Below, one piece after another: positions 18,606-32,200 of a DNA stretch of 44,664 nt. Origin of the DNA: Apostichopus parvimensis (Eukaryota; Echinodermata; Holothuroidea; Aspidochirotida; Stichopodidae); NCBI GenBank assembly GCA_000934455.1, contig KN882785.1, positions 1-44,664 of the forward strand, read 5' to 3'. The notes under the pieces were generated by a model. It saw nothing but the letters and a program-made list of their open reading frames with translations, had not been told where the DNA came from and searched no databases. A program made the position numbers and the translations under genes. The number at the start of each line of letters is the position of its first letter. Position 1 is the first letter of the stretch.

Positions 18606-19753
18606 AAATGCGTCATGTTCCCCGACGACACGGTCGAGTTCGAGACCAGCCACAGTTGGTTTCATAGCACAATTCTACAATTGTGTAAGGCGTATATACA
18701 CACACGCGCGTTATGATAGACCATATAGATCATTAGTGAGAGAGGAAAAATGGAAACGTAAAAAATGGAGTTGTCGGTGTAAGGGGTAGGGTTAGGCATA
18801 CACCCCTTCCGAAATCATTGATCCGTCACTGGCTACCCTGTATATATAATAGGGATCAGCGCTGTAATGATGTCACTGTTCCTCTTTCTCTTCCTGGTGT
18901 CTTGGCGTTTTTCTTCTACTTTCTCCTTTTTCTCTCTTTCTTCTTTTTCTTTTCCCTTTCTTCCTCTCCTCCTCCTCTTTTTTCCCCCCTCTTTTTTCCC
19001 TTTTTCTTCTCTTTTTTTTCTCTCCTTTTTTTCTTACCCGGGGGGCGCGCGCCCACAACCCCTCCCTGGATACGCGCCTGTGTTGCCCAGTTCTTAGATG
19101 TGTTTTGTACACAAAATTTGTACATAATTTGGGTCATGTTATGGTCAGTATCTGATAAAGTGGGGATCATCAGGGGGGAAGGCCATCAAGAAGAATACCC
19201 ATTTTCATCCCCTTCCCCTCCCCCCCCCCCACACATTTTGCTATTGTTTCGTTATTGTGCACTGGATATCGGATAAATTTGTTCGTTAGAGTAGAAAAGG
19301 TGAAAAGTATTTACTTTAGATGGAAAATGGTGGGCGGGCCTCATGAGAAGGGAAGATTGCTTCAATTAGGCAACCAAGGTAAAAATATGGGATAAAGATC
19401 ATGTATTTTCATAAGGAATTATTTCCATATAGTTGAGGAATAATGAAGAATGGAAAAGGCTGGCTAGACGAATTGATTATTACCCCCCCCCCCCCTCCCA
19501 CTGCCTGTTGTGGCTCTCGACACGTCTGATCACAGAGTGAATTGGGGGTGGGGGTGGGGTGAGACTGCATCTGTGGTATAGACAATAACAATGTGGTCAT
19601 AACTGAACATTTCCTTGATTACAATTTCCATCTGAAAATTTGAAGGCTGAATCTGATGCGACTATCAGAGATGGTTGAGGAGGGGAGATGAGGAACCAGA
19701 ACCATTGAGATTAGAGGCAGAGGCCTACTCCTGATGTAATGATATCAGACGAC
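18606..19753. other. Intergenic DNA with polypyrimidine tract and TIR fragments
   Basis: A CT-rich tract of roughly 150 nt spans about 18880-19035. It is followed at about 19035-19080 by a transposon right end (CTGGATACGCGCCTG) with no partner left end visible. C-runs lie near 19217 and 19483. The open frames over the CT tract are low-complexity artefacts. Confidence 0.65.
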
Positions 19754-20637
19754 CAGTGGCGTAGCCACGGGGGGCGTGGGGGGCGACAGCCTCCCATGAA
19801 AGCTTGTCGCCCCCCCAGTCGCCCCCCCACTGGGAATTTGGGTGTCGAAAAAATATGTGCGAAAATATATCATTGGTCTGAATGGTCTCGAATCTCCATG
19901 ATGAGGTTTCTAGGTACTGGAATGCCAAAGAAGATGTTAAAAGGTAAAAAATGCTGACATCATACAGGTTTCTCACATCATTGCTCGCGTCNNNNNNNNN
20001 NNNNNNNNNNNNNNNNNNNNNNNNNNNNNNNNNNNNNNNNNNNNNNNNNNNNNNNNNNNNNNNNNNNNNNNNNNNNNNNNNNNNNNNNNNNNNNNNNNNN
20101 NNNNNNNNNNNNNNNNNNNNNNNNNNNNNNNNNNNNNNNNNNNNNNNNNNNNNNNNNNNNNNNNNNNNNNNNNNNNNNNNNNNNNNNNNNNNNNNNNNNN
20201 NNNNNNNNNNNNNNNNNNNNNNNNNNNNNNNNNNNNNNNNNNNNNNNNNNNNNNNNNNNNNNNNNNNNNNNNNNNNNNNNNNNNNNNNNNNNNNNNNNNN
20301 NNNNNNNNNNNNNNNNNNNNNNNNNNNNNNNNNNNNNNNNNNNNNNNNNNNNNNNNNNNNNNNNNNNNNNNNNNNNNNNNNNNNNNNNNNNNNNNNNNNN
20401 NNNNNNNNNNNNNNNNNNNNNNNNNNNNNNNNNNNNNNNNNNNNNNNNNNNNNNNNNNNNNNNNNNNNNNNNNNNNNNNNNNNNNNNNNNNNNNNNNNNN
20501 NNNNNNNNNNNNNNNNNNNNNNNNNNNNNNNNNNNNNNNNNNNNNNNNNNNNNNNNNNNNNNNNNNNNNNNNNNNNNNNNNNNNNNNNNNNNNNNNNNNN
20601 NNNNNNNNNNNNNNNAAAAATCCTGGCTACGCCACTG
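19754..20637 (+). mobile_element. hAT-like element containing the assembly gap, perfect 8-bp TSD
   Basis: The left end is CAGTGGCGTAGCCACGG and the right end is CCTGGCTACGCCACTG. Both flanks are CAGACGAC (19746-19753 and 20638-20645), a perfect 8-bp target duplication. The 624 Ns lie wholly inside. If the gap length is nominal, the real element could be of any size and could even be the autonomous one. The termini differ slightly from copies 1-4 (CAGTGG instead of CAGGCG). Confidence 0.85.
19992..20615. other. Assembly gap (624 N)
   Basis: Unsequenced bases inside the hAT-like element. Open frames that cross it are artefacts. Confidence 0.99.
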
Positions 20638-20645
20638 CAGACGAC

Positions 20646-23003
20646 GAATTACTCTCAAAAATATCAGAATTGTGTTCATGTTCATCTTGTTAAACTGATC
20701 TGGAAATACGAAGTTTTGTAGTCTGTTTGGTTAATGAGTAATATGTTTCTATATGGTAAATATTTGGCCTTCTGCGCGGTTTGTTTGTGGGGGGGGGGGG
20801 GGGGGGGGGGGAACACGGGGGGAACCATAAAATGTTTTGAGGATAAGACTACTACCTAGGCTAAGTCTTTAGACCTACACGTTTCATTCACTGACTTTGG
20901 GTCAAGGCGCGTGTTTCGAAGGTCTCGGCATCAAAATAGACTGAAACCACTTGTAATCTACAATTGTGTTTTAATCTTTTCATAGACAAAAGCGTTTTAT
21001 CATTTCTTTAGAAAGGAGTTTCCGTTAAAAGACATAAACAAAACCTTTGTAGGACTATACTTTCTTCGTTTAGGGAGGTTATATTTACTACACAGATAGA
21101 TCAATAAAGGTCAATCGTTCTTTATTTACTAATAGCAAAGCAAACACCGTTAAATATTGTACCTCCCGCGTAACTGTGAAAGTACCGTCTGAGTTCTAAA
21201 TAGCGGTACCTGTGAGACTTCTTAGGGGGGTATCGATCGCCAAATCTTCATTCCTTTTATTCAGAGTCATGCCCATTATACGTTCATTACACTAGAGATG
21301 AAGTTATAACCCAGCCAAGTGGAAACAAGTATCTTATAGTCTTTTACAGATTTTCTTTTTATCTAATTCGAGAGGGTTGGTAATTGTCAGTTAGTTATTT
21401 GAAGACTACAAAGAGACGGGAAATCCAGACTTACGGACAGTAGGATTAGTGTTAAGCCACGATAACACCATTATGGTTTGCCTGTACTCTTAATGAGGGT
21501 TGTAATATATTGAGATACTGAACGTAGAGAAAATCCATGCAGTTAAGGAGTTCAGACGTACTTTATCCCGACCGCTGAGTGCTTTTAATTTGAAAATTAA
21601 TATTCAGTACACAAAATATTCATATTCTATTAAATAAAAAAAAGGAGCTGGAATTGTAATATACATACCATGTCAATGGATATAGCATGTGATATTTCCA
21701 TACTCTAGCTATATATAGGCTTATATACTCTGGCGGTATTTAATATTGAACTGTATGGCATATATCACATGGATGGGTTAAACCACAATACCAGTATACC
21801 TCACGATAATGGCTGGATGCGGTTTCGTTATGACGTAAATAAATCATTTAGAAGGAAGAGTCGACAACATATACGAAGATTAAGGTGGTGACTAGAAAAC
21901 TTGCGAAAGGTTGTTCGGACTTAAAGGAACTCTCCATGCAGTTATAAGCTGCGCAGGTAAGCTCAGTTGTAAATGCTTTCTTAAATCCCCAGTATGCATT
22001 CCATCTAGACAGTCTAAACAATAGTTTGCCAAAATTTGGGCCTATTCGCAGAGATCGAGCGAAAGAAAAATTCAAACCAAACAATTAATGCGGTCCCGTT
22101 CTTTAGTTGTTATTGTTTTGGTCTGTCGAGATAAATGCTTCGAAAACTTGAGTGATTAGTATAAGTGTATGAACCTTGATAGCGACTGAACTGCGATTCC
22201 GTGAATAGTTTGTTCCGGGGTGTCAGTTTTTAATGCCAAACGAAAGGGGGAAAAGTTCTCCAGTGACGATTTCCATTAGGAGTCCCAAACTAAAAAAGGT
22301 GGGCGGGGGGGGGGGGGCGACTATACAGTCGCCCCCAATTGACGCCCATTGTTATCGGAGCTGAGGTATGTATGTTTCAAAAATAAAGTCATTCAAATTG
22401 GAGGAACTTTAAGCCAATCACGCATAGGCCAGGGTCAGCTTCTGCGGATATGAGAAGGCGCAAGTTATGGTAGGATTAATTATCTGTCCTTTTGCGGGAA
22501 AAGTATAGACAGTTTTGACCAATATTGTTTTCAAATACTTACCCTCACCTTGCCAACCACGAGAAGAAAAAGCAAAAACGCATTGGTCTATAGGAGTAGC
22601 CAGAGGCGTCGAGAGCCATGCCGGACGTCCGGCGCCGGGACAATTATTCTTATAAAATTATTCATCAAATTATATTATATAGATACATGACTTTTAACCA
22701 GTTCGCGTGAAGCGGCATCTTTTATAGCTATTCCTTCTCCCACGCATGCCCCGGTACCCTACGAAGAAAGGACCACGCGCGCACGACTTTGGTAGTACAT
22801 CAAGATTTTCTTGACATATATGTCTACTACGGTACTCATTATGGAGCCTAGAGTCTGCGGACAATATTGAAATCCTAATCGCATGAAATCGCACACTATA
22901 CTTGTACGATGTACTGTTCTGATCCAATTACACCGACTAAGGTTCATCTTATTCGTTTTCCACAACATTTCTGTAAAAAAATACAACATTTTCTCTTTCC
23001 CAG
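20646..23003 (+). other. Upstream region of gene B
   Basis: No coding region was recognised. A 23-nt G-run lies at about 20789-20811, a transposon-like G/C patch at 22298-22350, and another short GC-rich patch at 22610-22640. A TATA-like CTATATATAGG lies near 21709-21719, but nothing ties it to a transcription start. The region probably contains the gene B promoter and a 5'UTR exon, because a strong acceptor at 23001-23003 precedes the start codon. Confidence 0.5.
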
Positions 23004-23057
23004 GTATGCACTCTGTCTGGACTCCGTCTGAAACAAAACATCTTATTAACATAAGCA

Positions 23058-23258
23058 ATGATGCGACCCTGGATAGTAATCACTCCCGATTCTGGTCGTC
23101 AACAACGCAATATGCAGCGCTCTGTTTCATTAGGCATGGAAAGCAATGGAGCCCATATTGCTTCAACATTTGAAAATTTTCAAGAAAATGTTTACCACTT
23201 TATCAAGATACTCGGAAGTGGGGCATTTGGCGAGACAGTCTTGTATAGAAAGACTAAG
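23058..23258 (+). CDS. NEK9: Gene B exon 1: leader and glycine-rich loop
   Basis: ATG at 23058 opens 67 codons to a GTAAAC donor. The exon ends with [19 protein letters not shown], the kinase P-loop (human NEK9 has VLGRGAFGEATLYRRT). An in-frame TAA at 23052-23054 rules out an earlier start in this exon. Methionines at residues 2, 19 and 27 are alternative starts. A strong acceptor (TTTCTCTTTCCCAG, ending 23003) suggests that 23004-23057 is the end of the 5'UTR after a leader intron. Confidence 0.88.
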
Positions 23259-26200
23259 GTAAACGTATGTGTAAAAACCAGTTTTCAAAATGGGCAAAAA
23301 AGGTGTAAAAACAAGTTAGATTTTTATGTGGTCCTTCTTCTCGTAGGCTAACTTTAGCCATATAGTCTAACGTAGTAATCTAGAGAGCGTAACGTTAGGA
23401 GCAACGTGCCGTCCCACCGTTATGGACTGTCGTAGTTCGCAAACAGCAGACGACACGATCTAAGGCACCGTTACCACTAATTTCGACAACCCTTCGTTCA
23501 CGTTAACAAATTGTGTTGCTCACCGATCAATAATTCCAATATAGTGGGTTTTAACATAACGACTTTTCAACTATGTTTATGTATTGATTCCATGTTAACA
23601 GCAGAGATAAATTGGCTGGTTTTTATATCACTTCACAATGCTGTTGGACTTACTGTCACAATCTAGTCTTAAACAGACTGGGGCAATTACTTAGCGTTCG
23701 ATCTAAATTAGGCTAGTTGTGCACCATGCATAAAACTCTTTTCAATGCCTATTGTTATTATAGTCTGCTATGGAAGATGAACCCCACAGCCTGCCTAAGA
23801 ACATACATGTGTTGTATTTATAGTGGTGGTACTAGTGCTACTAGGCCTGGCTTGAGTCCATGACAAGTAAGGTTGAATTTTTAGTCAGTGACTCTGTGTA
23901 TTCATGAATGCTTGTTCTGGAGGCGGTATGAAGTTAACCATATAGCGAAGCAGGCCCAGAAATGAGCTAATCTAGCCACTTGCTAAACACTGCAGTGCTT
24001 AAAAAGTCTACTGGCTAAAATGAAGTTCTCACTGACAATATTTTCTGAATTACAAAACTCATCAGTTACTGCATTTAAGAGCAGCTCAGCACTATTTGTT
24101 GTATTATAAGCAGTACTGCACAAGATCTATGTTAGGTACAGATGTAGGGTATTGTCTGAAGGGCCTTTATTCTTTCTTCCTTAGTTGTTAACATTTTTAA
24201 GTCCAACCTGATTTCTTCACATAATTCCTTTATGTAGTCTGCAACCATATATCTGAGGTGTGGATACCTCTCCTTCTGATCGTCACCTTGATCCATTTTC
24301 AAAACAACAATTCCTGGTCGGAATTGGAAAATATAGATAACAAACTAATAGCTCTGGACAGCTACCGTCTCTGCATGATACATGCACACCAAGTTAGTAT
24401 GCGAACTAACAAACCCTGCCGACTATGCCAATGTAGAGACAACACAAGAAAAACACAACTGCACACAGTGGTAGTGTATGCTCTACTGATCTATTACCCT
24501 CATTTCATCTGTCACAGAGACAGATGACACTCCTTAGTGTACAGATTACACATGTAGAATACAATATATACTTAGTATTACTTAGGATTACATAGGCTTA
24601 GCTATTCTTAGGATTACTTACATGGTGACTTTCTATTTACCCAGTATCATCTAGGTATAGTAACTATTAACTATAGGCTACCCTGGATAAGGCCTTGGCA
24701 TCTACCAAGAATGAATACAAGGGCATAACCCTTCCATGGCTGTTTCGAATCTCAGATCTTAAATATAATACGTATTCTGGCTAAACGCAACCAACGCCAG
24801 TGGTCCCTTTTCCGTGTGCGCCCAATATATATCAAAGGACATTGAAAAGGACTTATTACATAACACAAATCACGAGGGTTCAACAAGCCAATTACGCAAG
24901 GACTTCGTTCAAACATGTGTGAATAATTATGCAGCTGAATCTGAACAATTTGAGGTATGGTCAAGCAAAGTTACACCAAATGTTATGTAACAGACAACAA
25001 TACAACAACACGCAAAATACATTTCACTACAGTACTAATATGATTAACATCCAAATATCATGGCGATTCTTTGACCAACGATTTTTACCAGTCTTATGTG
25101 TACTTCTGTTTGTAATGTCTACTGGCATCAAATTGCCAATGCCTTAAATTGCTGTACTTGCAGACAGCAAATTCCACTGGCATTCAGTCAGTAAATAGTC
25201 CAAATGTATAGGCTTGTGAATGTAAAATGGTTGGAAGAAGTATGTTTAATGCAGACTATTGTGCCCACCTGCACACCCACCCCCCTTTTATCTGTGCCAC
25301 CATCATACATACAAAAACATCACAATGAAGTTATAGGACAGGAGTATTATGCCCCTCCCTAGAGTGCTGGTGCCCCTCTAAGTCATAATTGCAGGTTTCT
25401 GGCTTGTAGTAAACCCCAGTGCCCCTCTGACATCGTTGATCAGAAACATGGAAAGGGACTCGAATACCCAATCACATTTTTGGAACTGGATTCTTCAATA
25501 TATGATTGACCCCTTTCAGCTTAGAGATGACCACCCTTAGAGATCATAAATGTGAAACTTGAAAAGAAGAACTGAAGCAGAAGCCTGTAGTATTTATGAC
25601 CGATTGTTTTTAGGATCATCTTACTATATACAGTTCGTTCAATTGTTCCAAAAATAGAATGTGAGGCGGTAGAAGTATATAAGGAGCCATATATCTGAAT
25701 CTGAGGTTGATTTCTCTTAGGTAATGAAATGATTCTATAAACTACCAATGGCTCGGCCCTGTGGGATACAATCAATGCACAAGTTGGGACCTTGTTATTT
25801 CCAATATATGGAGTCATTCATATTTCAGCCACCAGTGTAGACTCAAAGTCTCCTTTATTGATTGACACAGTGAATGGTGTAAATAATCATGCCACCTGTT
25901 GTGTTGCATCAATAGTTTGGGGATTATAAGCTTGATCACTTTTCCATTGTGTTTCAAATGAAATTCTTAGATGGCATGAAGCTAATTGCATCTGTTTCTG
26001 TGCAAACCGAGTGTTAGTTTCAAAGAACATGTATACATACATGTTGTATGTATAGTGTATACATTGCCCAAGTTCAAACTACTTACTACTCACTATTCCA
26101 GAGACAATCGATCCACCGATAAGTTTGTCTCTTTAGAAGGATTCTTTTAAATCTCAAAGTGGTGTAGCTTTTCCTAAAACATTGCCGTTTCAATTATTAT

Positions 26201-29200
26201 CCTTCAAATTTTTTTTTACTACAGATGCTATCACATTCAAAATGTCACTACAAATGAAACTCACTAAAACATTAATACTTAGCTCTGTATTTGAAATTTC
26301 TTCTTTGTTACACAGAGTAGCTGAAAATTAAGCTTAGCTTTCAAGAACTACTGCACCACCAATGCTGCTACTGTATTTATAGTCCTTTCAACTGTACTTA
26401 CTTTATTACACTCTAGTATATATGACTATAATCGGTATAACCTCTCTGGAGCTAGAAAGCAGGTCATCTCAGTTCCCCCTGGTATCCATGATTTCTTCAT
26501 TCAAACCAGTTCAATAGAGATGGTTATCTTACACATGACCCTTGGTGACCTAGTATGAAACCTATTATTTGTCTAAATTCAGACACAAGAGAATCTGTAC
26601 ATTTGACACCCTAGGAGGATTGACTGACACATCAACTCCATTGACTGTCTAAATACATTTGAAGGATCTCGAGCAAGATACTAGCAAGATACTTTACTAT
26701 ACAAAGAACTGTGTGGTATCTACAGTGTACACATACATATATGCCATTATTATTTGTTACAGTACGAGTGTCATAATCTTTTGAAAGAGCTAAGAAATGA
26801 AATAATTTCCAAACCTGTAAGATTTTGTTTCATATTTTGCTTTAGCACATAGGTATAATATTAATAGTAATTTAATATGATCAGATTTCATCATTTGCTT
26901 AAAGGGTGTGAAGACTCGCGCAAAAAGAAACGTCTAATGCTGGTAATTTGACCTAGTTTCGAATGAGGTGTAACAGAAGTGTTAAACACCACCATCGAGC
27001 CCAAAAAATTACACACACAGCTTGCTATACCGTCGGTAATTAGACACTAGTGCAGTCAGTACATACAGCTGTGGTCAATACCCACAGCACAGTATACAAA
27101 CGATACAGCGATGGACATCTCAGGTCTAGCTAAAGATAACAATTAAGGTATCACGTTTCATTACTGTCTGCATTTTGTAGCGACACAAACAAAACGTCAC
27201 TTGCAAGCAATAGAAAGTTAACTTTTTCAGATGGCCGCACGCGGTTTGGGGGGAGTCTTCAATGCCTTTAAAAAGAATGGAGAATAGAGTCCCAGAGTGA
27301 CAGTGTCAGATATCAAGTAACATGCATGCATAACTAAGTCATTATGGCCTTTAAGTTTACACTATTTTTTGTCAACAAGAAAGCAGGTATTGAAATGAAT
27401 CCTTCCAATTGTGTAGCAATTGAAGATAACCAAGCCTCCAGATAACCAAGCCTCCCCCCAACCCCTTCTTCCACAAAACAATAAAGTATAAATAAATAAT
27501 AAGTGAACAAAATGGAACTTATTTCATCTGGCACAGGTTTCCACAGCCATTGATGTCAACTTAGAAAAAAGAACAAACATGAAAATGTTACTTGCAAAAT
27601 TACCATTGGCAACGTAGCAGGGTGCCTCATTATTAGCACATATGAATGCATTATTGTTTTCATGTGCTCCTAGAAATACTGTCATTTGTTATCTCCAGCT
27701 GTGCAGTATTACTAGTTTCGAATTAACAGAACTTTAGACTGTTACATCATCTTCTTTAAATGCCAATAAAAGTGATAATTAAGTGGCATATGGTCACTGA
27801 TTCTTCCAAAAACCTTTGAATACTCAGATATATCAGATGTTTGTTTGAATGCTTTTGTCCTTGACAGGAGTGTTACTACCCAACAAATGTTACCTTCAAA
27901 GACCTACTGCATTTGGTTTTAATAACAGCCACAATTCTCATTTATATGTATATCATTCACACATTACATCTATACATATCCTTCACACACTGCATTTATA
28001 CATATCCCTCACACACTACATTTTATATGCTAGTTTGAAAAACAACATATGGTCAACAAAGGGCTAAAGGTGTTTGAAAGGTATATTTGTCTTAGATCTT
28101 AAAGGAGATTTCTTTCTTTGTTTCTGTTTGAAACATGGCTACCAAAGAATTTTAGTACTGTTATGTTGGATTCAACAAGGAGCTGTTGTTTGTCTACCTC
28201 TGAGTTGTGTCATCACTTTACTCCAATCAAGTGACATTAGCGAATCAATATTCCCCCTAGCGCAACTTTTTGGCAGGACCAAAAGTAATCACACATTTAC
28301 ACCCTTTTAGTGGCTAGCCGTAGACCATCTTTTTCTCTAGAAATGACCCTCCTCGCTGTCTGGCAACAAGTTTGTGGGTTTAAACATTTTGAACAGTAAT
28401 TTTTTAAATGTCTAGCAACTTAAACACTGTTCAATTTTGTTAAACAAAAGTACAGAAAGTTTGAGGGAGTGGTGGGGGGGGGGGGGACATTTGGTAGATG
28501 GGAAATAAAGTTACAATTTTATCCAGAAAAGTTAAAGATGAAAACTGAAACCGATATGTTGCTCTCTGTTTTACCCTCTATCGTACCCCCGTCTCGAAAT
28601 AGATTAGAACAGAGCAATTATTTTACGACACTAACGCATCGCCCCATACATGTTCGGAAAGCCAAATGGTTTGAAATTTATACTTCATGTTCTGTGGCTA
28701 GCCAATTTCACTTTTAGCTTATTTTTGGGTTGTTAACCATTAATAAACCATTTCCTATGGGAAATCATCTATGTCTCTCCTAGATATAATAATAAAACCC
28801 ACCAATTTCTTTTATAGCCGGCCAGGCCTTGAACCCCTCAACGAACAACCTCCCAGTTGCTAGGTTTCCCCGCCACCTTGATCGGATACTTGACCAAAAC
28901 AATGATTTGATATCCAACATTTCGCGTGTTTGTGATGTTTCAGCATAAATTGATGGCAATAATGAAATTAAGTAATATAATAGGCAAGAGGATATTAGAA
29001 ATAGGTTGAGTAGTTCTTATGTCTGTTGTATCATGCATGCTCTTTTGTTATCAATTTTTGTGTGAATTTCTCTAAACTAATGCTTTTGCAGTCAAGTATG
29101 TAAACTTTGAGTTAACATATAGTGCTCAGCAAAGTATCTTTGATTTTTAACCACCATTAAAGGCATTGAAGACTCGCCCCAAACCGCATGCGGCCATCTG

Positions 29201-32200
29201 AAAAAGTTAACTTTCTGTTGCCTGCAAGTGACTTTTTGTTCGTGTCGCTACAAAATGCAGACAGTAATGAAACGTGATACCTTGTTATCTTTAGCTGTAC
29301 CTGAGATGTCCATTGCTGTATCGTTTGTACACTGTGCTGTGGGTATTGACCGCAGCTGTATGTACTGAATGTACACTTGTGTCTAATTACTGATGGTAGC
29401 AAGCTGTGTGTCAATTTTCTGGGATCCATGGTGGTGTTTAACACTTCTGTTACACCTCATTCGAAACTAGGTCAGATTACCGGCATTAGACGTTTCTTTT
29501 TGCGCGAGTATTCACACTCTTTAATCTACCAACATTTCAATATAACATTCATGAGACAAGAACTGTAGCTATCTAAACACGAACCTGTCTTTAAAGTGAT
29601 CACTGTTGACAGTTCAAAGCACATAATGTCTTATGGCTGTTAAAAAAAGAAAGAAAAATGTGACAGAAAACAGATGTGTATTTAGGGTTCTGATTCTGTG
29701 AATAATATCATCGAGGGTCTGATGTTGCTTAAAGTAAAGTTGCATACATCTTTCCTATAAAGGCGGGTTTGTCATGTACTTTAGTACAAAGGATAGGTTG
29801 ACAATATATGTTTGTATAGAGTTTGGCTGAAAGCATGAATGACTGGGCTAGTTATAATGATAATCAATCAATACATCAATATCTCTTCACGTTTGTACTC
29901 ACCCAAGCATTATATATTGAAGTGTCCCGTAGGTATTTCAATTCAGTTCTGTCAATTGATTAGATTGAATGTAATTAAAATGGGCGCTACGATTCAGTCA
30001 GTCAACAAAGAGAGTCTGCAAGGTTACCCAGCAAACTCACGTAGCGTGACATCAATGTTTTTTCAATCTATTACTCTATAGCTGGGGGTATCAGTATGTG
30101 GTCCATGGGCCATATCTGGCCTGTGAAAGATTTCAATCCAGCTGGTGTGTTTACTAATCAGGTATGCTGGACCTTATGGCTTAATTCTTCATCACCTAAC
30201 TGTGCTATCCTGCACATTGCCCAATCTAGACTATATAGTGAAAATTTATTTATAGTGAAAATTTTGATTCTCTCTGGCCCCTTTTTACCAAAGAAAAGAA
30301 CCGTGTTTCTTTTTGGCCCTTACGGAAAAAGAATTTAGAACACCGACTGTACTCTATAGTAACAAAGTTTCACTTTTTCAATTCAATCTAATACATTGTA
30401 TTTTAATTTCAACAAGTTTGTATCGAGCATTCAGCTGTCATAGTTACTTTAAATAACAAGTGCCAACAACAGGATGATCCTCATTGGGGGGGGGGGGGGG
30501 GATATAGGGGAGTGAGGGGATTACAATGGAAGCTGCTATTCTGGCCATTTTGATGATTAGGGGGGGGGGGGTGTGTGGGGGTAGGACTAACAGTTAAGCG
30601 TGATGTTGAATAATTCCATGCCCAGTGATAAGAAACCTCAAGGGATAACACTTTCATGGACTGTTAACAATTCTTTCTGTTTAACCTACAGGATAACACA
30701 CTTATTGTGTGGAAGGAAAGAAGCCTAACCCACTGCTCAGAAGAGAACAAACAAAATGTGCTAGCACAGCTAGACATGTTGTCATGGATGCAACATGCAA
30801 ATGTCGTATCCTATAGCAACTTCTTTGTAGAAGAACAATGCCTTTACATGGAAGTTGAATATGCCAATGGTAATCACTTCAATATTTTGAATCCGGATTC
30901 CAGATTTGTTGAACTAGTCTCTTAAGTATCTTTGCACAATTTGTGTTTGCCACATTTTGCCTTATTTTTGTTTAGCTAAATGAGAAACCTAACTCAAGTT
31001 ATAGAAATGGTACTAATGATATTTACAACGGTTTTAGGACAGAATTTAAATTGCCTCATCAAGTTGATGGGACTGCTGAAATATGTGTTTTGTGTTGAAA
31101 TTGCAAGACTTCTCATGGTACCATACTTAACCCATTAATTAGAGAAAGAAAAAGGAACCTGAAAATATAATCAGTTACTTTATAAACTTTGATTCTACTA
31201 AAATCACAGCAGGAACGATGAAAGTATGCAAAAACCTGAGATGTTTGCAAGTAAATAAATAAAAGATTACATTGAATTTTCCAGACACAAAATTTCCTCT
31301 TTTTACTGACAATGCAAACAAAAATGATAACATTGGCAAGATATGAAGACTATGAGAGAAGTGAAAGAAACCCCAAAAAACCCTACTTATTGCAAAGTAT
31401 TTTTTAACTTGAAAGACCTGTGTGCAACATGGTTCATATTTAATGAATGTTTACATTCTCAATGAGTATCTCCAATTAGCTAATAAAGTGTGTTATCAAC
31501 AATTTCAAAAACCAGAATTTGTTGTTGCTTTGCAAACATACAATTTTCACCTGTAAGTTCATTAGCAAGAAATAATGGCTTCATGTAAATATTTTCTCTT
31601 GCAGGTGGGACTCTCCACGAGAAAATTGGAATCCAAGACAACTTATTTGGAGAAGAGGTTTGTATCTGATCATGTGATATGTATGGGTAATTTTCTTTGT
31701 ACATAGAGACGAAGTCAAAGGGTTTTAGCTTCATAAAAGCAAGGAAACTGTTTGACTAGAATGCATGCCAATGAAGTGTAGCCTTTATGTAAGTGATGGT
31801 CGATGGGCTTGTAATACTTACATCCATTGTAAATTGTAACTTTCTCAATTTAACTGAAAAGTATGTACCTGTTGCTGTCCCCCGTAGGACCTCTTGCGAG
31901 GTCGATCAGGGGTAAACTCCTTTTATTTGTTGCTGAATCGCATAACTTTTATTGGCAGTGATTGAAACCATTCATTTCATATTTGAGCTTTATGTTGGAC
32001 AGCAATTCCGTTTGTACTATTTTCTATAGAGGATGGGAATGGAAAATGTGTGATATACAAAAAGGATCCAGATTTGGATTCAAAACCCATTTTGAATGGA
32101 AAAATGTAGGAGTTATGAATCTGAAATCTCACCTTTGTAACAATTTTTCTTGGTTTCAGATGGTGATATGGTATTTCTTTCAGATCTTATCGTCAGTGGA

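Larger units (their letters stand above)
23259..30691 (+). other. Gene B intron 1 (7.4 kb)
   Basis: It contains two TTAA-flanked MITEs (26899-27271 and, inverted, 29157-29524) and a short tandem repeat near 27955-28025. G-runs lie near 28476, 30486 and 30561. No exon or RNA gene was recognised. Confidence 0.8.

Noticed and set aside
18630..18655. GAGTTCGAGACCAGCC, which resembles part of a 7SL/Alu promoter
   Set aside because: Isolated short match with no surrounding 7SL-like sequence; treated as coincidence.
18818..19276. 152-residue open frame rich in Phe, Ser and Pro, with Lys/Arg/Glu-rich frames on the other strand
   Set aside because: Low-complexity translation of a CT-rich tract and a transposon end.
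19951..20721. Long open frames on both strands across the N gap
   Set aside because: They consist mostly of unknown bases; there is no evidence for a protein.
21709..21719. TATA-like CTATATATAGG upstream of gene B as its promoter
   Set aside because: It is about 1.3 kb from the first supported exon in AT-rich DNA, with nothing linking it to a start site.
24258..24527. 89-residue open frame with a hydrophobic start and several Cys, inside gene B intron 1
   Set aside because: No recognisable domain, no neighbouring splice support, and length expected by chance.
28816..28880. B-box-like GGTTCAAGGCC on the minus strand, hinting at a tRNA-derived SINE
   Set aside because: The A-box is poor and the spacing too short. 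No tail or target duplication was found.
29157..29444. Minus-strand 95-residue open frame (and the related one at 36743-37075)
   Set aside because: Both lie within TTAA MITE copies and share the repeat's sequence. There is no protein family match.
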